From the NCBI RefSeq assembly GCF_018476905.1, contig NZ_JAHCVK010000001.1, positions 868,001-932,000 on the forward strand: a stretch of 64,000 nt of DNA, in the 5' to 3' direction. The translations under genes and the position numbers were made by a program. The DNA comes from Geomobilimonas luticola. GTDB taxonomy: Bacteria > Desulfobacterota > Desulfuromonadia > Geobacterales > Geobacteraceae. The stretch's first letter is position 1. The number at the start of each line of letters is the position of its first letter. Below, one piece after another: positions 33,706-42,166 of this stretch. The notes below the pieces were generated by a model. The model did not search any database. It was not told where the DNA came from and saw nothing but the letters and a program-made list of their open reading frames with translations.

Positions 33706-34515
33706 TCATTCCACTTTGAAATTCGATGGCGCGGAAATCTGCCGGAAGATTTCCCCGAAAAACACCCGCATCGCTTCCCAGGAACGCATATCCGCCTTCT
33801 TGTTGTAGGCGGCTCCCTTCAGGTGATAGCCGTCCGCTTCCGGGTTGGTGAAGCTGTGGACCGCTCCGCCATACTTGACGAGCTGCCAGTCCACTCCCGC
33901 CTGGCGCATCTCGTCCTCGAAGGCCGCAATCTGCTGTGCCGGAACGAAGGGGTCGTCGGCGCCGTGGAGGACGAGGACCTTCGCCTTGATGGCCCCGGGC
34001 TTGGCAGGGAGCGGCGTGTCCAGATTGCCGTGGAAGCTCACCACCCCCGCCAGCGGCGCACCACCCCGTGCCATCTCCAGGACCGTAGTGCCGCCGAAGC
34101 AGTAGCCGATGGCAGCCACCCGTGCGGGATCGGTCATCTTCTGCTGCAGCAGGACATCGAGCCCCGACCGGGCCCGGGCGCGCCCCAGGGGGCGGTCATT
34201 CTTGAACTGTCCCGCCAGCTTTCCCGCCTCTTCGGGGGTCTTGACGAGCACCCCCTTGCCGTACATGTCCAGAGCGAAGGCTATGTAGCCGAGTTTTGCC
34301 AGCTGCTCGGCGCGATGCCGGACGTAAGCGTTGTGTCCCCACCATTCATGCACCACCAGCACACCGGGGCGTTTTCCCTTCACGCTGTCATCCCAGGCCA
34401 GGTACCCCTGGAGCAGGGTGTCGCCGTGGCGGTAGTCGATGGCCTTGGTCCGGACCTTCGCTTCGGCGGTGCAGGTGAAAAGCAGGATCACGAGAAGAGG
34501 GAGCAGAACTTTCAT
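33706..34515 (-). CDS. Dienelactone hydrolase family protein, exported
   Basis: A 269-residue alpha/beta hydrolase with a signal peptide (MKVLLPLLVILLFTCTAEAK). AAIGYCFGGTTVLEMA carries the Cys nucleophile typical of dienelactone hydrolases; GADDPFVPAQ holds the Asp and GAVHSFTNPEA the His. VLVVHEWWGHNAYVR is the oxyanion region. Export makes classic catabolism unlikely. The substrate is unknown. Confidence 0.85.
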   Translation of the reverse strand: MKVLLPLLVILLFTCTAEAKVRTKAIDYRHGDTLLQGYLAWDDSVKGKRPGVLVVHEWWGHNAYVRHRAEQLAKLGYIAFALDMYGKGVLVKTPEEAGKLAGQFKNDRPLGRARARSGLDVLLQQKMTDPARVAAIGYCFGGTTVLEMARGGAPLAGVVSFHGNLDTPLPAKPGAIKAKVLVLHGADDPFVPAQQIAAFEDEMRQAGVDWQLVKYGGAVHSFTNPEADGYHLKGAAYNKKADMRSWEAMRVFFGEIFRQISAPSNFKVE

Positions 34516-34573
34516 GGTTCACCTCCTGGGCACAAGCGGCCCGGTTTTTGCTGTCGGTTTACCTACAGGTGGA

Positions 34574-34601
34574 GTTATACCACGTCGGTGATGCATTGCA
34601 A
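34574..34601 (-). promoter_or_regulatory. Predicted promoter for the dienelactone hydrolase gene
   Basis: On the minus strand TTGCAA (34596-34601) and TATAAC (34574-34579) are 16 bp apart, 59 bp before the ATG. Confidence 0.45.
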
Positions 34602-34644
34602 TGTGGCGGAGATCGCCGGCCGGCGGCCGTTTGCGCGGGTGGGG

Positions 34645-34674
34645 TTGACCTTCCCGGTTATGACGGGGTATAAC
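34645..34674 (+). promoter_or_regulatory. Predicted promoter for the M23 peptidase gene
   Basis: TTGACC (34645-34650) and TATAAC (34669-34674) are 18 bp apart, about 40 bp before the start codon; divergent from the other promoter. Confidence 0.55.
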
Positions 34675-34713
34675 TGGAATGTATCGAATGGTTATGAAGG
34701 AGATGGTGAAGGT

Positions 34714-35277
34714 ATGAAAAATTTGCGGATATGGTGTGCCGTCCTGCTGCTTGCTCTGCCGACCGGTGCTCTGGCGGCACGCCAGCTGCCGGTGGATTGC
34801 GGAACGGTCACCTCCGGCATCGGCTGGCGTCTCGACCCCTTCGGGAGCGGCAGGATGATGCATCATAATGGCGTGGACATCGCCGTCCCGCTGGGGACCC
34901 CTGTCTATCCGACCCAGGTGGGGACGGTCTATTTTGCCGGGCTGTACAAGGGGTACGGCAACATGGTCGCCGTGGACCATGGCAACGGCTATATCTCCAT
35001 CTATGGCCACAACGGGGAGATCAAGGTTCAGCCGGGACAGAAGGTCGATACTTCCACGGTGCTGGCCCTCTCCGGCAATACGGGGCGTTCCACCGGTCCC
35101 CATGTCCACTATGAAGTCCGGCAGCTTCCCGGTTACGCCAAGGTGCGTCAGGAGCAGCTGGAGCGAAGCGTCGAGGCGGTGGTCAGGAAGAATATCGACA
35201 GCTGGGCTGAAAACATCGTCAGCGGCAAGGGTGGCCCCGAGCCGGAGAGCTTCCTCCCGGAGGACCTGAACGAGTAA
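34714..35277 (+). CDS. M23 family peptidase (LytM type), exported
   Basis: A 187-residue protein with a signal peptide (MKNLRIWCAVLLLALPTGALAA). HHNGVDIAVPLGTPVYP gives the HxxxD zinc motif and PHVHYEVR the HxH motif, so the zinc site is complete. It should cleave peptidoglycan peptides in the periplasm. GGAGATGGTGAAGG lies before the ATG. No coiled coil or LysM domain is attached. Confidence 0.88.
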   Translation: MKNLRIWCAVLLLALPTGALAARQLPVDCGTVTSGIGWRLDPFGSGRMMHHNGVDIAVPLGTPVYPTQVGTVYFAGLYKGYGNMVAVDHGNGYISIYGHNGEIKVQPGQKVDTSTVLALSGNTGRSTGPHVHYEVRQLPGYAKVRQEQLERSVEAVVRKNIDSWAENIVSGKGGPEPESFLPEDLNE

Positions 35278-35283
35278 CGTCCG

Positions 35284-35685
35284 TCAGCCGAGCAGGCGGA
35301 TGCGGGGGAGCATATCCCGCTCCAGTTCCCCCATCCGTTCCGGTCCCAGTGCCTCAAGCCGTTCCCGCAGGCGGTCCGCATCTTCCATCAGTGCCGCCAG
35401 GTCCACCCCATGGCAATCTCTCTCCACGTGTCCCAGCAACCCGACCCCCTTGCGCAGCAGCGATACCGAGCCCCCGTAGTTCCCCTCCCGCCAGTGGTGC
35501 AGGCCGACCGCAATCTGCAGGATTCCCTGGTACATGTCCCGAATGAGCCCCGGCTCGCCGATCCAGAGATCTTCGAGGGTTTCGTGGCAGTCGTACCACT
35601 CCCCGTTGTTGAACTGGGCTATTCCCTGGAGAAGCCCGTGAGGGGGTGGCTGGCGACAGTCACCTTCAGGCCGGTTCATGCCCAT
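35284..35685 (-). CDS. DUF309 family protein
   Basis: A 133-residue helical protein. FNNGEWYDCHETLEDLWIGE and MYQGILQIAVGLHHWREGNYGG match the DUF309 signature. Its function is unknown. An alternative start two codons later (MNRPEG) is equally possible. It is convergent with the peptidase gene with 6 bp between stops. Confidence 0.82.
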   Translation of the reverse strand: MGMNRPEGDCRQPPPHGLLQGIAQFNNGEWYDCHETLEDLWIGEPGLIRDMYQGILQIAVGLHHWREGNYGGSVSLLRKGVGLLGHVERDCHGVDLAALMEDADRLRERLEALGPERMGELERDMLPRIRLLG

Positions 35686-35700
35686 TTCCCGACCTTGTCC

Positions 35701-35913
35701 TTACCGCTCACCGCAACCGTCCCGCTTGCCGTACACCTCCATGGCGAGGGGAACGGTACTGATGGCACCGACGAGGAACAGCGTCCACCCCACCGAACGG
35801 CGCTGCTCCTTCGTGAGGCGGTCGGCGAGCAGCAGGGCGACACCCGCCCCGAGAGCGCCACGGGTCCCTGCGATGAGCGCCAGTTCCGGTAACGTCAATT
35901 TCATTTCCTTCAT
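35701..35913 (-). CDS. Small two-helix membrane protein
   Basis: A 70-residue protein with two hydrophobic segments (LALIAGTRGALGAGVALLLA and SVGWTLFLVGAISTVPLAM) joined by a basic loop (DRLTKEQRR). GGGAGG lies 6 bp before the ATG. I do not recognise a family. It is 15 bp upstream of the DUF309 gene and likely cotranscribed. Confidence 0.65.
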   Translation of the reverse strand: MKEMKLTLPELALIAGTRGALGAGVALLLADRLTKEQRRSVGWTLFLVGAISTVPLAMEVYGKRDGCGER

Positions 35914-36120
35914 AGTGCCTCCCTGGTGCATCATGGAGGTCAACGGGAAACGGCACCTGCCCCGGGCTCCCGCTGTACCTCATGTTCTGCCTGTCACCAG
36001 TTTACCGCAAACGGGAGAGCGGTGCAGGAAAAATCATCTGCCGAAGGGGCCGGCATGGCTGTCGGCAGTGGCGGGGAAAAGCTGCTATAATGGGACGTGA
36101 GTACACATTCCGGAGAACCG

Positions 36121-37668
36121 ATGCCGACCCGTCGTCAATTCCTTCAACTTGCCGGGGGTGTGGGGGGTGCCTTCCTCCTTCCTTCCTGCGCTTCCCATCC
36201 CCCCTTGAAAAAAGGGATCTTCCCCGATTTCGGCGATGCAGATCGCCCCTACCTGGGGCTGGCCACCTCCCTGGCCGCCGAGAACGATTATCTCGCGTCG
36301 GTGGAGGGACGGCTGCCGACGGAGGTCCGCGGGGTCCTCTACCGGAACGGACCGGGGCTGTTCGAACGGGGGGTGCTGCGCAAGCGGACCCTCCTTGACG
36401 GCGACGGGATGGTGCAGGCGTTCCGCTTCCACCCGGAGGGGGTACGCTACCAGAACCGCTTCGTCCGGACCCGCAGATTCGTGGATGAGGAGAAGGCCGG
36501 CACGTTCCTCTATCCCTCCTGGAGCACCCAGGCACCCGGCGGCTGGTGGGCCAATGTCTGGGCGGTGGACAGGCTGCTGAGCCAGGCCGGCATCACCGTT
36601 TACCTGCGGAACAACCGGCTCTACGCCTTCGACGAGTCGAGCTTTCCCTACGAACTCGACCCGGCCACCCTGGCGACCATCGGGGAAAGCCGCCTCGGCA
36701 TGCCGGCGGATGGTGTCCTCTTCTCGGCCCACAGCAAGATCGACCGGCGGACCGGCGAATGGCTGCTGTTCGGCATACAGTACGGGCCGTCTCCCCGTCT
36801 TCACCTCACGCAGTTCGCCGCCGACGGCTCCCTGCGGCGCTATCGGGCCATGGACCTGCCGCGCAATCTCTATTTCCATGATTTCTTCGTTTCCGACCGG
36901 CACGTGATCTTCAACCTTCAGCCGGTTGAGGTCGGCGTCTGGAGCTTTCTCCTCGGCCGGGAGAGCATGGCCGAGTCCCTCACCTGGCGACCGGAGCAGG
37001 GAAGCGAGATCCTTGTGCTGGAACGGGAGGGGAACAGTCCGCCGCTAAGATTGACGACGGACGCCTGCTTCATGTGGCACTCCTTCAATGCCTGGGAGCG
37101 GCAGGGGGAGATCGTCGCCGATTTCATCGGCTATGCCGACCCGGACCATGTGATCGGCAGCGACCCGGTCGCCTTCGCGGTGATGGAGGGGCGCCGGGGG
37201 AATTATCAGTATCCCGGCGAACTGCGCCGCTACCGGATCGACCCCGGCCGGCGGACCATCCACCAGGAGATCCTCGACCGGGGGAGCTATGAATGGCCCC
37301 GGATCAACGATCTCCACCTCTGCCATCCCTACCGGATCGGTTACGTGGGGAAATGCCGGCCGGGGGAGTTCTTCTGGTCCATCATCACCCGCATCGACAT
37401 GGCGACCGGGGCCACCGTGAGCTGCGACTTCGGGGCGGGGAGCTACTGCAGCGAGCCGGTCTTCATCCCTTTCCCCGGCCATCGCTATGATCCTGACGAT
37501 CCCCGGGAACCGGGGTGGCTGGCCACGGAGGTGTACGACAGCCGGACCCGCCGGAGCTACCTGGCGGTGCTTGCGGCGGAACGGCCGGAGGAGGGGCCCC
37601 TGGCAAAGATCCATCTCGACCACCATGTACCGTTCAGCTACCATGGGTTCTGGCAGCCGGGCGGATGA
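36121..37668 (+). CDS. Carotenoid oxygenase family protein with Tat signal
   Basis: A 515-residue RPE65/CCD-fold protein. The four iron-ligand His positions are visible: FSAHSKID, LYFHDFFV, CFMWHSFNAW and PFSYHGFW at the C-terminus. YRNGPGLFERG and GDGMVQAFRF are family motifs. The N-terminus TRRQFLQLAGGVGGAFLLPSC has a twin-arginine motif and a lipobox-like LPSC, so it is probably exported folded, perhaps as a lipoprotein. Family members cleave carotenoids or stilbenoids with O2. GGAG is 6 bp upstream of the ATG. Confidence 0.85.
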   Translation: MPTRRQFLQLAGGVGGAFLLPSCASHPPLKKGIFPDFGDADRPYLGLATSLAAENDYLASVEGRLPTEVRGVLYRNGPGLFERGVLRKRTLLDGDGMVQAFRFHPEGVRYQNRFVRTRRFVDEEKAGTFLYPSWSTQAPGGWWANVWAVDRLLSQAGITVYLRNNRLYAFDESSFPYELDPATLATIGESRLGMPADGVLFSAHSKIDRRTGEWLLFGIQYGPSPRLHLTQFAADGSLRRYRAMDLPRNLYFHDFFVSDRHVIFNLQPVEVGVWSFLLGRESMAESLTWRPEQGSEILVLEREGNSPPLRLTTDACFMWHSFNAWERQGEIVADFIGYADPDHVIGSDPVAFAVMEGRRGNYQYPGELRRYRIDPGRRTIHQEILDRGSYEWPRINDLHLCHPYRIGYVGKCRPGEFFWSIITRIDMATGATVSCDFGAGSYCSEPVFIPFPGHRYDPDDPREPGWLATEVYDSRTRRSYLAVLAAERPEEGPLAKIHLDHHVPFSYHGFWQPGG

Positions 37669-37706
37669 AGATGGCCATATCCCCTTTGTCGGGCCGGAAA
37701 AAACTG

Positions 37707-37736
37707 TTGACCCCCGGAAAGGGTAGGGGGTACCAT
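37707..37736 (+). promoter_or_regulatory. Predicted promoter for the MoxR-type ATPase gene
   Basis: TTGACC (37707-37712) and TACCAT (37731-37736) are 18 bp apart, about 70 bp before the start codon. Confidence 0.45.
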
Positions 37737-37809
37737 TGAAAAATTGCGCCATATCATGGCGTTATCACGCCGGCTGCTGCCGGCCATGCAAGGAAGAGAT
37801 TGGCCAGCC

Positions 37810-38868
37810 ATGAATGTGGAACAGATGAAAGCCGTCCTGCGGGAAATCCTGACCAAGACCGACCTGACCCCCTGCGTCGTGGGACACCGTGGGGTGGGGA
37901 AGACCGCCGGCATCATCCAGGTCTGCCGGGAGATCGGCCGGAGTTATGTGCCGCTCCGGCTCGGACAGATGGAGGTAGGTGACCTGGTGGGGATACCGTA
38001 CCGGGAGGGGAAGGTGATGCACTGGTCCCGTCCTTCCTGGTGGCCCGCCGACGAGGCACCGGAGACCATCGTCCACTGCGACGAGCTGAACCGGGCCCAG
38101 CAGGAGGATACCCTCCAGGCGATCTTCCAGTTCGTGGAGCCCCCCGCCGAGGGGCAGCAACGGGCGCTTCACACCCACAAGCTTCACCCCCGCCACAAGG
38201 TGGTAGTGACCATCAACCCCCCCGACGGCACGTACCAGGTCGCCACCCTCGACCGGGCGCTCATCGACCGGATGGTGATGCTCTACGTGGAGACCGACTA
38301 CGGCTGCTGGGCCCGCTATGCCCTGAGCCGGGAGCTGGACAGCGGCGTGCGAGGGTTCCTGGCCGGCAATCCCCATTTCCTCTCCCGCCAGGGTAGCCCC
38401 CTCGACATGGAGGTGGAGCCGACGGAACGGGGATGGGAGATGGTGAGCACCCTGCGTCGACTCTGCCGCTTCCCGAAAGAGCTGGAGATGGAAGTCTATG
38501 CCGGCATCGTCGGGAAGGAGGCGGCCATCACCTTTCTCCGCTGGTGCGCGGACCGTCTGAACCGGCCGGTTGCGGCTGCCCAGGTGCTCGACAACTGGCC
38601 GGCCGTGGCGGAAGAGGCTGCCGGTCAGCGTGACGACGCCCAGGCTGCGACCATGAACGAGCTCGTCACCCTCCTGCAGTCAGCGCCGGGGCTCACCGAG
38701 CCCCAGGAGGAAAACCTGGTGGCCTATCTGGACTGTCTTCCCCGGGACATGCGTTTCGGCCTCGTCAAGTCGCTCATCAAGATACCCCCCGTGGCGCTGG
38801 CCCTGGCCCAGGATAAGTACGACGGGGTGGTGCTTGATGCCATCGCGGCGATCAGCGCCGAGGCGTGA
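37810..38868 (+). CDS. MoxR-like AAA+ ATPase
   Basis: A 352-residue AAA ATPase. Walker A is GHRGVGKT (about residues 27-34), Walker B is IVHCDELNRA and sensor 1 is KVVVTINPPDG. The C-terminal third is helical and lacks known domains. MoxR-like ATPases act as chaperones for VWA-domain partners; here the partner is not adjacent, and the VWA-like protein at 7334 is the obvious candidate. The start at MNVEQMKAV is preferred over longer in-frame readings. The stop overlaps a GTG of the following hydrolase. Confidence 0.82.
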   Translation: MNVEQMKAVLREILTKTDLTPCVVGHRGVGKTAGIIQVCREIGRSYVPLRLGQMEVGDLVGIPYREGKVMHWSRPSWWPADEAPETIVHCDELNRAQQEDTLQAIFQFVEPPAEGQQRALHTHKLHPRHKVVVTINPPDGTYQVATLDRALIDRMVMLYVETDYGCWARYALSRELDSGVRGFLAGNPHFLSRQGSPLDMEVEPTERGWEMVSTLRRLCRFPKELEMEVYAGIVGKEAAITFLRWCADRLNRPVAAAQVLDNWPAVAEEAAGQRDDAQAATMNELVTLLQSAPGLTEPQEENLVAYLDCLPRDMRFGLVKSLIKIPPVALALAQDKYDGVVLDAIAAISAEA

Positions 38869-38888
38869 GATTCGGGAAACAGCCCGCC

Positions 38889-39767
38889 ATGTCTGAACCG
38901 GGAAACCCCAGGGAAATCTTTTCCTACTCCGCCACCGTGGAGATCGCCTACGAGCGTCACGGCCACGGTCCGACCCCCGTCGTCTTTCTCCACGGCTTTG
39001 CTGCCGCTCTCACCACCTGGCACGACCTTGTCCCTTTTTTCCCGCAAGAGAGCCACACGCTTTATCTCCTCGATCTGAAAGGGTTCGGCTTTTCATCAAA
39101 GCCCCGGGACCGCCGCTACACCATGGAAGATCAGGCCGCCATCGTGACCGCCTTCCTGGAACGGATGGGTTTGTCGAACGTGGTGCTTGTCGGTCACTCA
39201 CTGGGGGGCGGGATCGCACTGCTTACCTGTTTGCAGGCCCGTGACGGAGGAAAGGACGACATCGTCGGCCGGCTCGTCCTCATTGCGCCGGCCGCCTACC
39301 CCCAGCGGCTGCCGCGCATCATGCGCTGGTTGAGGAACCCCCTCCTCGGATGGAGCATCCTCCACCTCCTGCCCCTCCGTTTCATGGTCCGCTACACCCT
39401 GGAACATGTGTTCTACGACCACCGAGCCATCACGGCGAAGCGGATCGCCCGCTACATGACCTGTTTCGGCCGGCGGGGGATCGGCTATGTCTTCATCACC
39501 ACCTGCCGCCAGCTTGTTCCCGAGCGATATGCCCATCTCCCCGACCGCTATCCGGCCATTGCCGTTCCTACCCTCATTATCTGGGGCGAGCATGACCGGA
39601 TCATCCGGCCGCGCCACGGTGAAAAACTCCACGCCGCCATCCCCGGGTCACTGCTGACGGTAGTTCCCTGCTGCGGCCACAACCCCCACGAGGAGCGACC
39701 CGGCGAGACGTACGAGATTCTGGAGGGATTCCTCAGGAATGATAACCCGTTCGATAACGTTCCCTAA
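38889..39767 (+). CDS. Alpha/beta hydrolase
   Basis: A 292-residue alpha/beta hydrolase. VVFLHGFAAALTTW is the oxyanion strand, LVGHSLGGGIAL the nucleophile elbow (Ser), GEHDRII the Asp region and CCGHNPHEERP the catalytic His. A cap domain of basic helices lies between. A GTG at 38865, overlapping the ATPase stop, is a possible earlier start that would couple translation. The substrate is unknown. Confidence 0.82.
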   Translation: MSEPGNPREIFSYSATVEIAYERHGHGPTPVVFLHGFAAALTTWHDLVPFFPQESHTLYLLDLKGFGFSSKPRDRRYTMEDQAAIVTAFLERMGLSNVVLVGHSLGGGIALLTCLQARDGGKDDIVGRLVLIAPAAYPQRLPRIMRWLRNPLLGWSILHLLPLRFMVRYTLEHVFYDHRAITAKRIARYMTCFGRRGIGYVFITTCRQLVPERYAHLPDRYPAIAVPTLIIWGEHDRIIRPRHGEKLHAAIPGSLLTVVPCCGHNPHEERPGETYEILEGFLRNDNPFDNVP

Positions 39768-39814
39768 TCCCGTTCCCGTTGAAAAATGCGGCGATATGTG
39801 TTCTAATCGGACCT

Positions 39815-40303
39815 GTGGAAAGCGATGTGTTTATATCCCTCGGCTCCAACCAGGGGGACCGGGAACTGAACCTGCTGCGCGCGGTCGCGGAGATCGGCAA
39901 GCTGCCCGGGTGCCGCATCACGGCCCTTTCCAGCTTTTACGACACGGAGCCGGTGGGAGGGGTGGAGCAGGACAGCTTCCTCAACGCCGTCCTGAGACTG
40001 GAGACGGCATTCGACCCCCGGGAACTCCTGGGCCGGCTGCAGGGGATCGAAACCGATGTCTTCCATCGCCGGCGCACCGTTCCCAACGGACCGCGGACCA
40101 TGGACCTGGATATCCTTTTCTATGGCAGGCAGGTGGTGGCTGAGGAAAACCTGGTCATTCCCCACCCCCGTCTCCACGAACGGCGCTTCGTGCTGGTGCC
40201 GCTTGCCGAGATTGCCCCGGAATTCATCCATCCCCTGCTGCAGACAACCGTGGCCGGGCTGCTGACCGCGCTCAAATCGGACGAGCGGGTCACCAGGATA
40301 TAG
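39815..40303 (+). CDS. folK: 2-amino-4-hydroxy-6-hydroxymethyldihydropteridine diphosphokinase
   Basis: A 162-residue HPPK that pyrophosphorylates the pterin in folate synthesis. VFISLGSNQGDRELNLL starts the fold, and NGPRTMDLDILFYG is the signature with the two Mg-binding Asp residues. The GTG start at 39815 is chosen because the family begins just before this strand; a TTG at 39779 is also in frame. It follows the hydrolase by 47 bp. Confidence 0.9.
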   Translation: MESDVFISLGSNQGDRELNLLRAVAEIGKLPGCRITALSSFYDTEPVGGVEQDSFLNAVLRLETAFDPRELLGRLQGIETDVFHRRRTVPNGPRTMDLDILFYGRQVVAEENLVIPHPRLHERRFVLVPLAEIAPEFIHPLLQTTVAGLLTALKSDERVTRI

Positions 40304-40316
40304 GGAATACAGTATC

Positions 40317-40553
40317 GTGCGATTTCTGATCTGGGCACTCATCGGTTACTGCGTCTACCTGATGTTCAAGGGGCGCGCCCGCAAGGAAGTGGAAGCGGCG
40401 AAACCGGCCGGTGAGGAAACCCACAAGGACCCGGTCTGCGGCACCTACGTGACCGAGGACGATGCGGTTATCGGCCTGGTGGAGGGGGAGCGGGTCTACT
40501 TCTGTTCCATGGAGTGTCTGGAGAAATACAGGGATAAGCTGGAACAAAAATAA
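40317..40553 (+). CDS. Small membrane-anchored YHS/TRASH-like protein
   Basis: A 78-residue protein starting with GTG. Residues 3-17 are hydrophobic (FLIWALIGYCVYLMF). The C-terminal half, KDPVCGTYVTEDDAV...VYFCSMECLEKY, has the Cys pattern of YHS/TRASH metal-binding domains. It lies 13 bp after folK and may be translated with it. Metal and role are unknown. Confidence 0.75.
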   Translation: MRFLIWALIGYCVYLMFKGRARKEVEAAKPAGEETHKDPVCGTYVTEDDAVIGLVEGERVYFCSMECLEKYRDKLEQK

Positions 40554-40590
40554 GATTTTTTGGCACCATACATACCACAAACATGAAACG

Positions 40591-40716
40591 TGATTTTTTC
40601 GCAAGATCAAGGCTGTCGAGGGAGAGCGCGGAGGCGTAGTACCCAAACGGCGGGCATAAACAGCGCTACGCCGCACAAGCGAACCCGAAGACTTACGTAG
40701 AGATTGCGAAAAAAGC
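40591..40716 (+). repeat. Dispersed palindromic repeat P2 (copy with insertion)
   Basis: Terminal inverted repeats TTTTTTCGCAA (40594-40604) and TTGCGAAAAAA (40704-40714) flank an inner GGCGTAG/CTACGCC pair split by about 22 bp not seen in the copy at 46501. It ends 20 bp before the transaldolase start. Confidence 0.8.
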
Positions 40717-40735
40717 GCGTTTCCCCGGAGGAACA

Positions 40736-41380
40736 ATGAAGTTTTTTATCGACACTGCCGACGTCAAAGAGATCCGCGAAGCCCACGAGCTGGGTGTGGT
40801 GGACGGCGTTACCACCAATCCGTCCCTCATCGCCAAGTCGGGGCGCAAGTTCGAGGAGGTGATCAAGGAGATCACCGCCATCGTGGACGGTCCCATCTCC
40901 GCCGAGGTAATCTCCCTCGATCACGACGGGATGATCAAGGAAGCGAAGAAACTGGCCAAGCTCCACAAGAACATCGTCATCAAGCTCCCCATGACCCCGG
41001 AAGGGCTGAAGGCGACCAAAACCCTGTCTGACATGGGGATCAAGACCAACGTCACCCTCATCTTCACCCCGATGCAGGCGCTCCTGGCCGCCAAGGCCGG
41101 CGCCACCTACGTCTCTCCCTTCGTCGGCCGGCTGGACGACATCTCCCAGGACGGCATGGGGATCATCGAGGAGATCCGGACCATCTTCGACAACTACGGC
41201 TACACCGCCGAAATCATCGTGGCGAGCGTCCGGAACCCGGTCCACGTCCTGAACTCAGCCCTCATCGGCGCCGATGTCGCCACCATCCCCTACTCGGTCA
41301 TCATGCAGCTCGCCAAGCATCCCTTGACCGACGCGGGGATCAAGAAGTTCCTGGAGGACTGGGAAAAGGTGCCGAAGTAG
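40736..41380 (+). CDS. tal: Transaldolase (short type)
   Basis: A 214-residue transaldolase of the compact, fructose-6-phosphate-aldolase-like class. [25 protein letters not shown] and [11 protein letters not shown] carry the conserved residues, the Lys forming the Schiff base. [15 protein letters not shown] is the second signature. It operates in the non-oxidative pentose phosphate pathway with the split transketolase at 53975. GGAGGAAC lies just before the ATG. A strong bidirectional terminator follows. Confidence 0.93.
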   Translation: MKFFIDTADVKEIREAHELGVVDGVTTNPSLIAKSGRKFEEVIKEITAIVDGPISAEVISLDHDGMIKEAKKLAKLHKNIVIKLPMTPEGLKATKTLSDMGIKTNVTLIFTPMQALLAAKAGATYVSPFVGRLDDISQDGMGIIEEIRTIFDNYGYTAEIIVASVRNPVHVLNSALIGADVATIPYSVIMQLAKHPLTDAGIKKFLEDWEKVPK

Positions 41381-41402
41381 GCATTTACTGCTTGATCACA
41401 AC

Positions 41403-41436
41403 AAAAACCCCCGGCAGATGGCTGTCGGGGGTTTTT
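41403..41436. terminator. Bidirectional terminator between tal and dedA
   Basis: AAAAACCCCCGGCAG pairs with CTGTCGGGGGTTTTT (one G-U) across ATGG. T-tracts flank the stem on both strands, serving two convergent genes. Confidence 0.9.
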
Positions 41437-41474
41437 GCATAAATCGTTATGAAGGGGCCGTCTGGGCCCCATTT

Positions 41475-42083
41475 TTATTCCTGCGCCGCCTTCCGCCGGT
41501 GCCGCCAGACGTAGACCGCGACGAGCAGCACGCTGAAGAGCACCACGCCGATGACCGCCTGGTGGGAGTACTTCATGATGAGCTCCTGGTTCTGGCCGAT
41601 GAAGTAGCCGATCCAGGTGAGCACCGTGCACCATATGCCGGCACCCAGGAGGGTGTAGATGCAGAACTTGGTATGGTGCATTCCCGCAAGCCCGGCGGGG
41701 AGTGAAATGAGGTGGCGGATCACGGGGAGAAGTCGGCCGATGAAGGTTGAAATCTCACCATGTTTGTGGAAGAATGTTTCTACTTTGGCGAACTTTTCTT
41801 CAGTTATCCAGACATATTTCCCGTACTTGAGGAGGAGCGGCCTTCCCAGGTAGTGGGCCGCGAAATAGTTGGCGTAGGCGCCGACCAGGCTTCCCACCGT
41901 CCCGCAGAGGATGGCGGCGAGCATGTTCATCTCCCCCTGCTGGGCGAGATAGCCGGCGGGGGGCATCACCAGTTCGCTGGGGATGGGGATGACCGAACTC
42001 TCCATGGCCATGAGCAGGAAAATGCCTGGATACCCCAGGGCGCCGATGGTTGTCAGGAGCCAGTTGATTGCTTCGTGCAGCAT
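41475..42083 (-). CDS. DedA family membrane protein
   Basis: A 202-residue integral membrane protein of the DedA/VTT family. ESSVIPIPSELVMPPAGYL is the reentrant motif and GRLLPVIRHLISLPAGLAGM the second conserved segment with essential Arg residues. Some DedA proteins flip undecaprenyl phosphate or phospholipids. C-terminus is basic (WRHRRKAAQE). It diverges from the pyrophosphatase gene. Confidence 0.88.
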   Translation of the reverse strand: MLHEAINWLLTTIGALGYPGIFLLMAMESSVIPIPSELVMPPAGYLAQQGEMNMLAAILCGTVGSLVGAYANYFAAHYLGRPLLLKYGKYVWITEEKFAKVETFFHKHGEISTFIGRLLPVIRHLISLPAGLAGMHHTKFCIYTLLGAGIWCTVLTWIGYFIGQNQELIMKYSHQAVIGVVLFSVLLVAVYVWRHRRKAAQE

Positions 42084-42166
42084 GCAGGACCTCTCTCGTG
42101 GAATTCAGGCGCGGGCATTGTAGCCCTGCCGGGCGAAAAACTCCAGCAAAACCGCAAGGACTCCCC

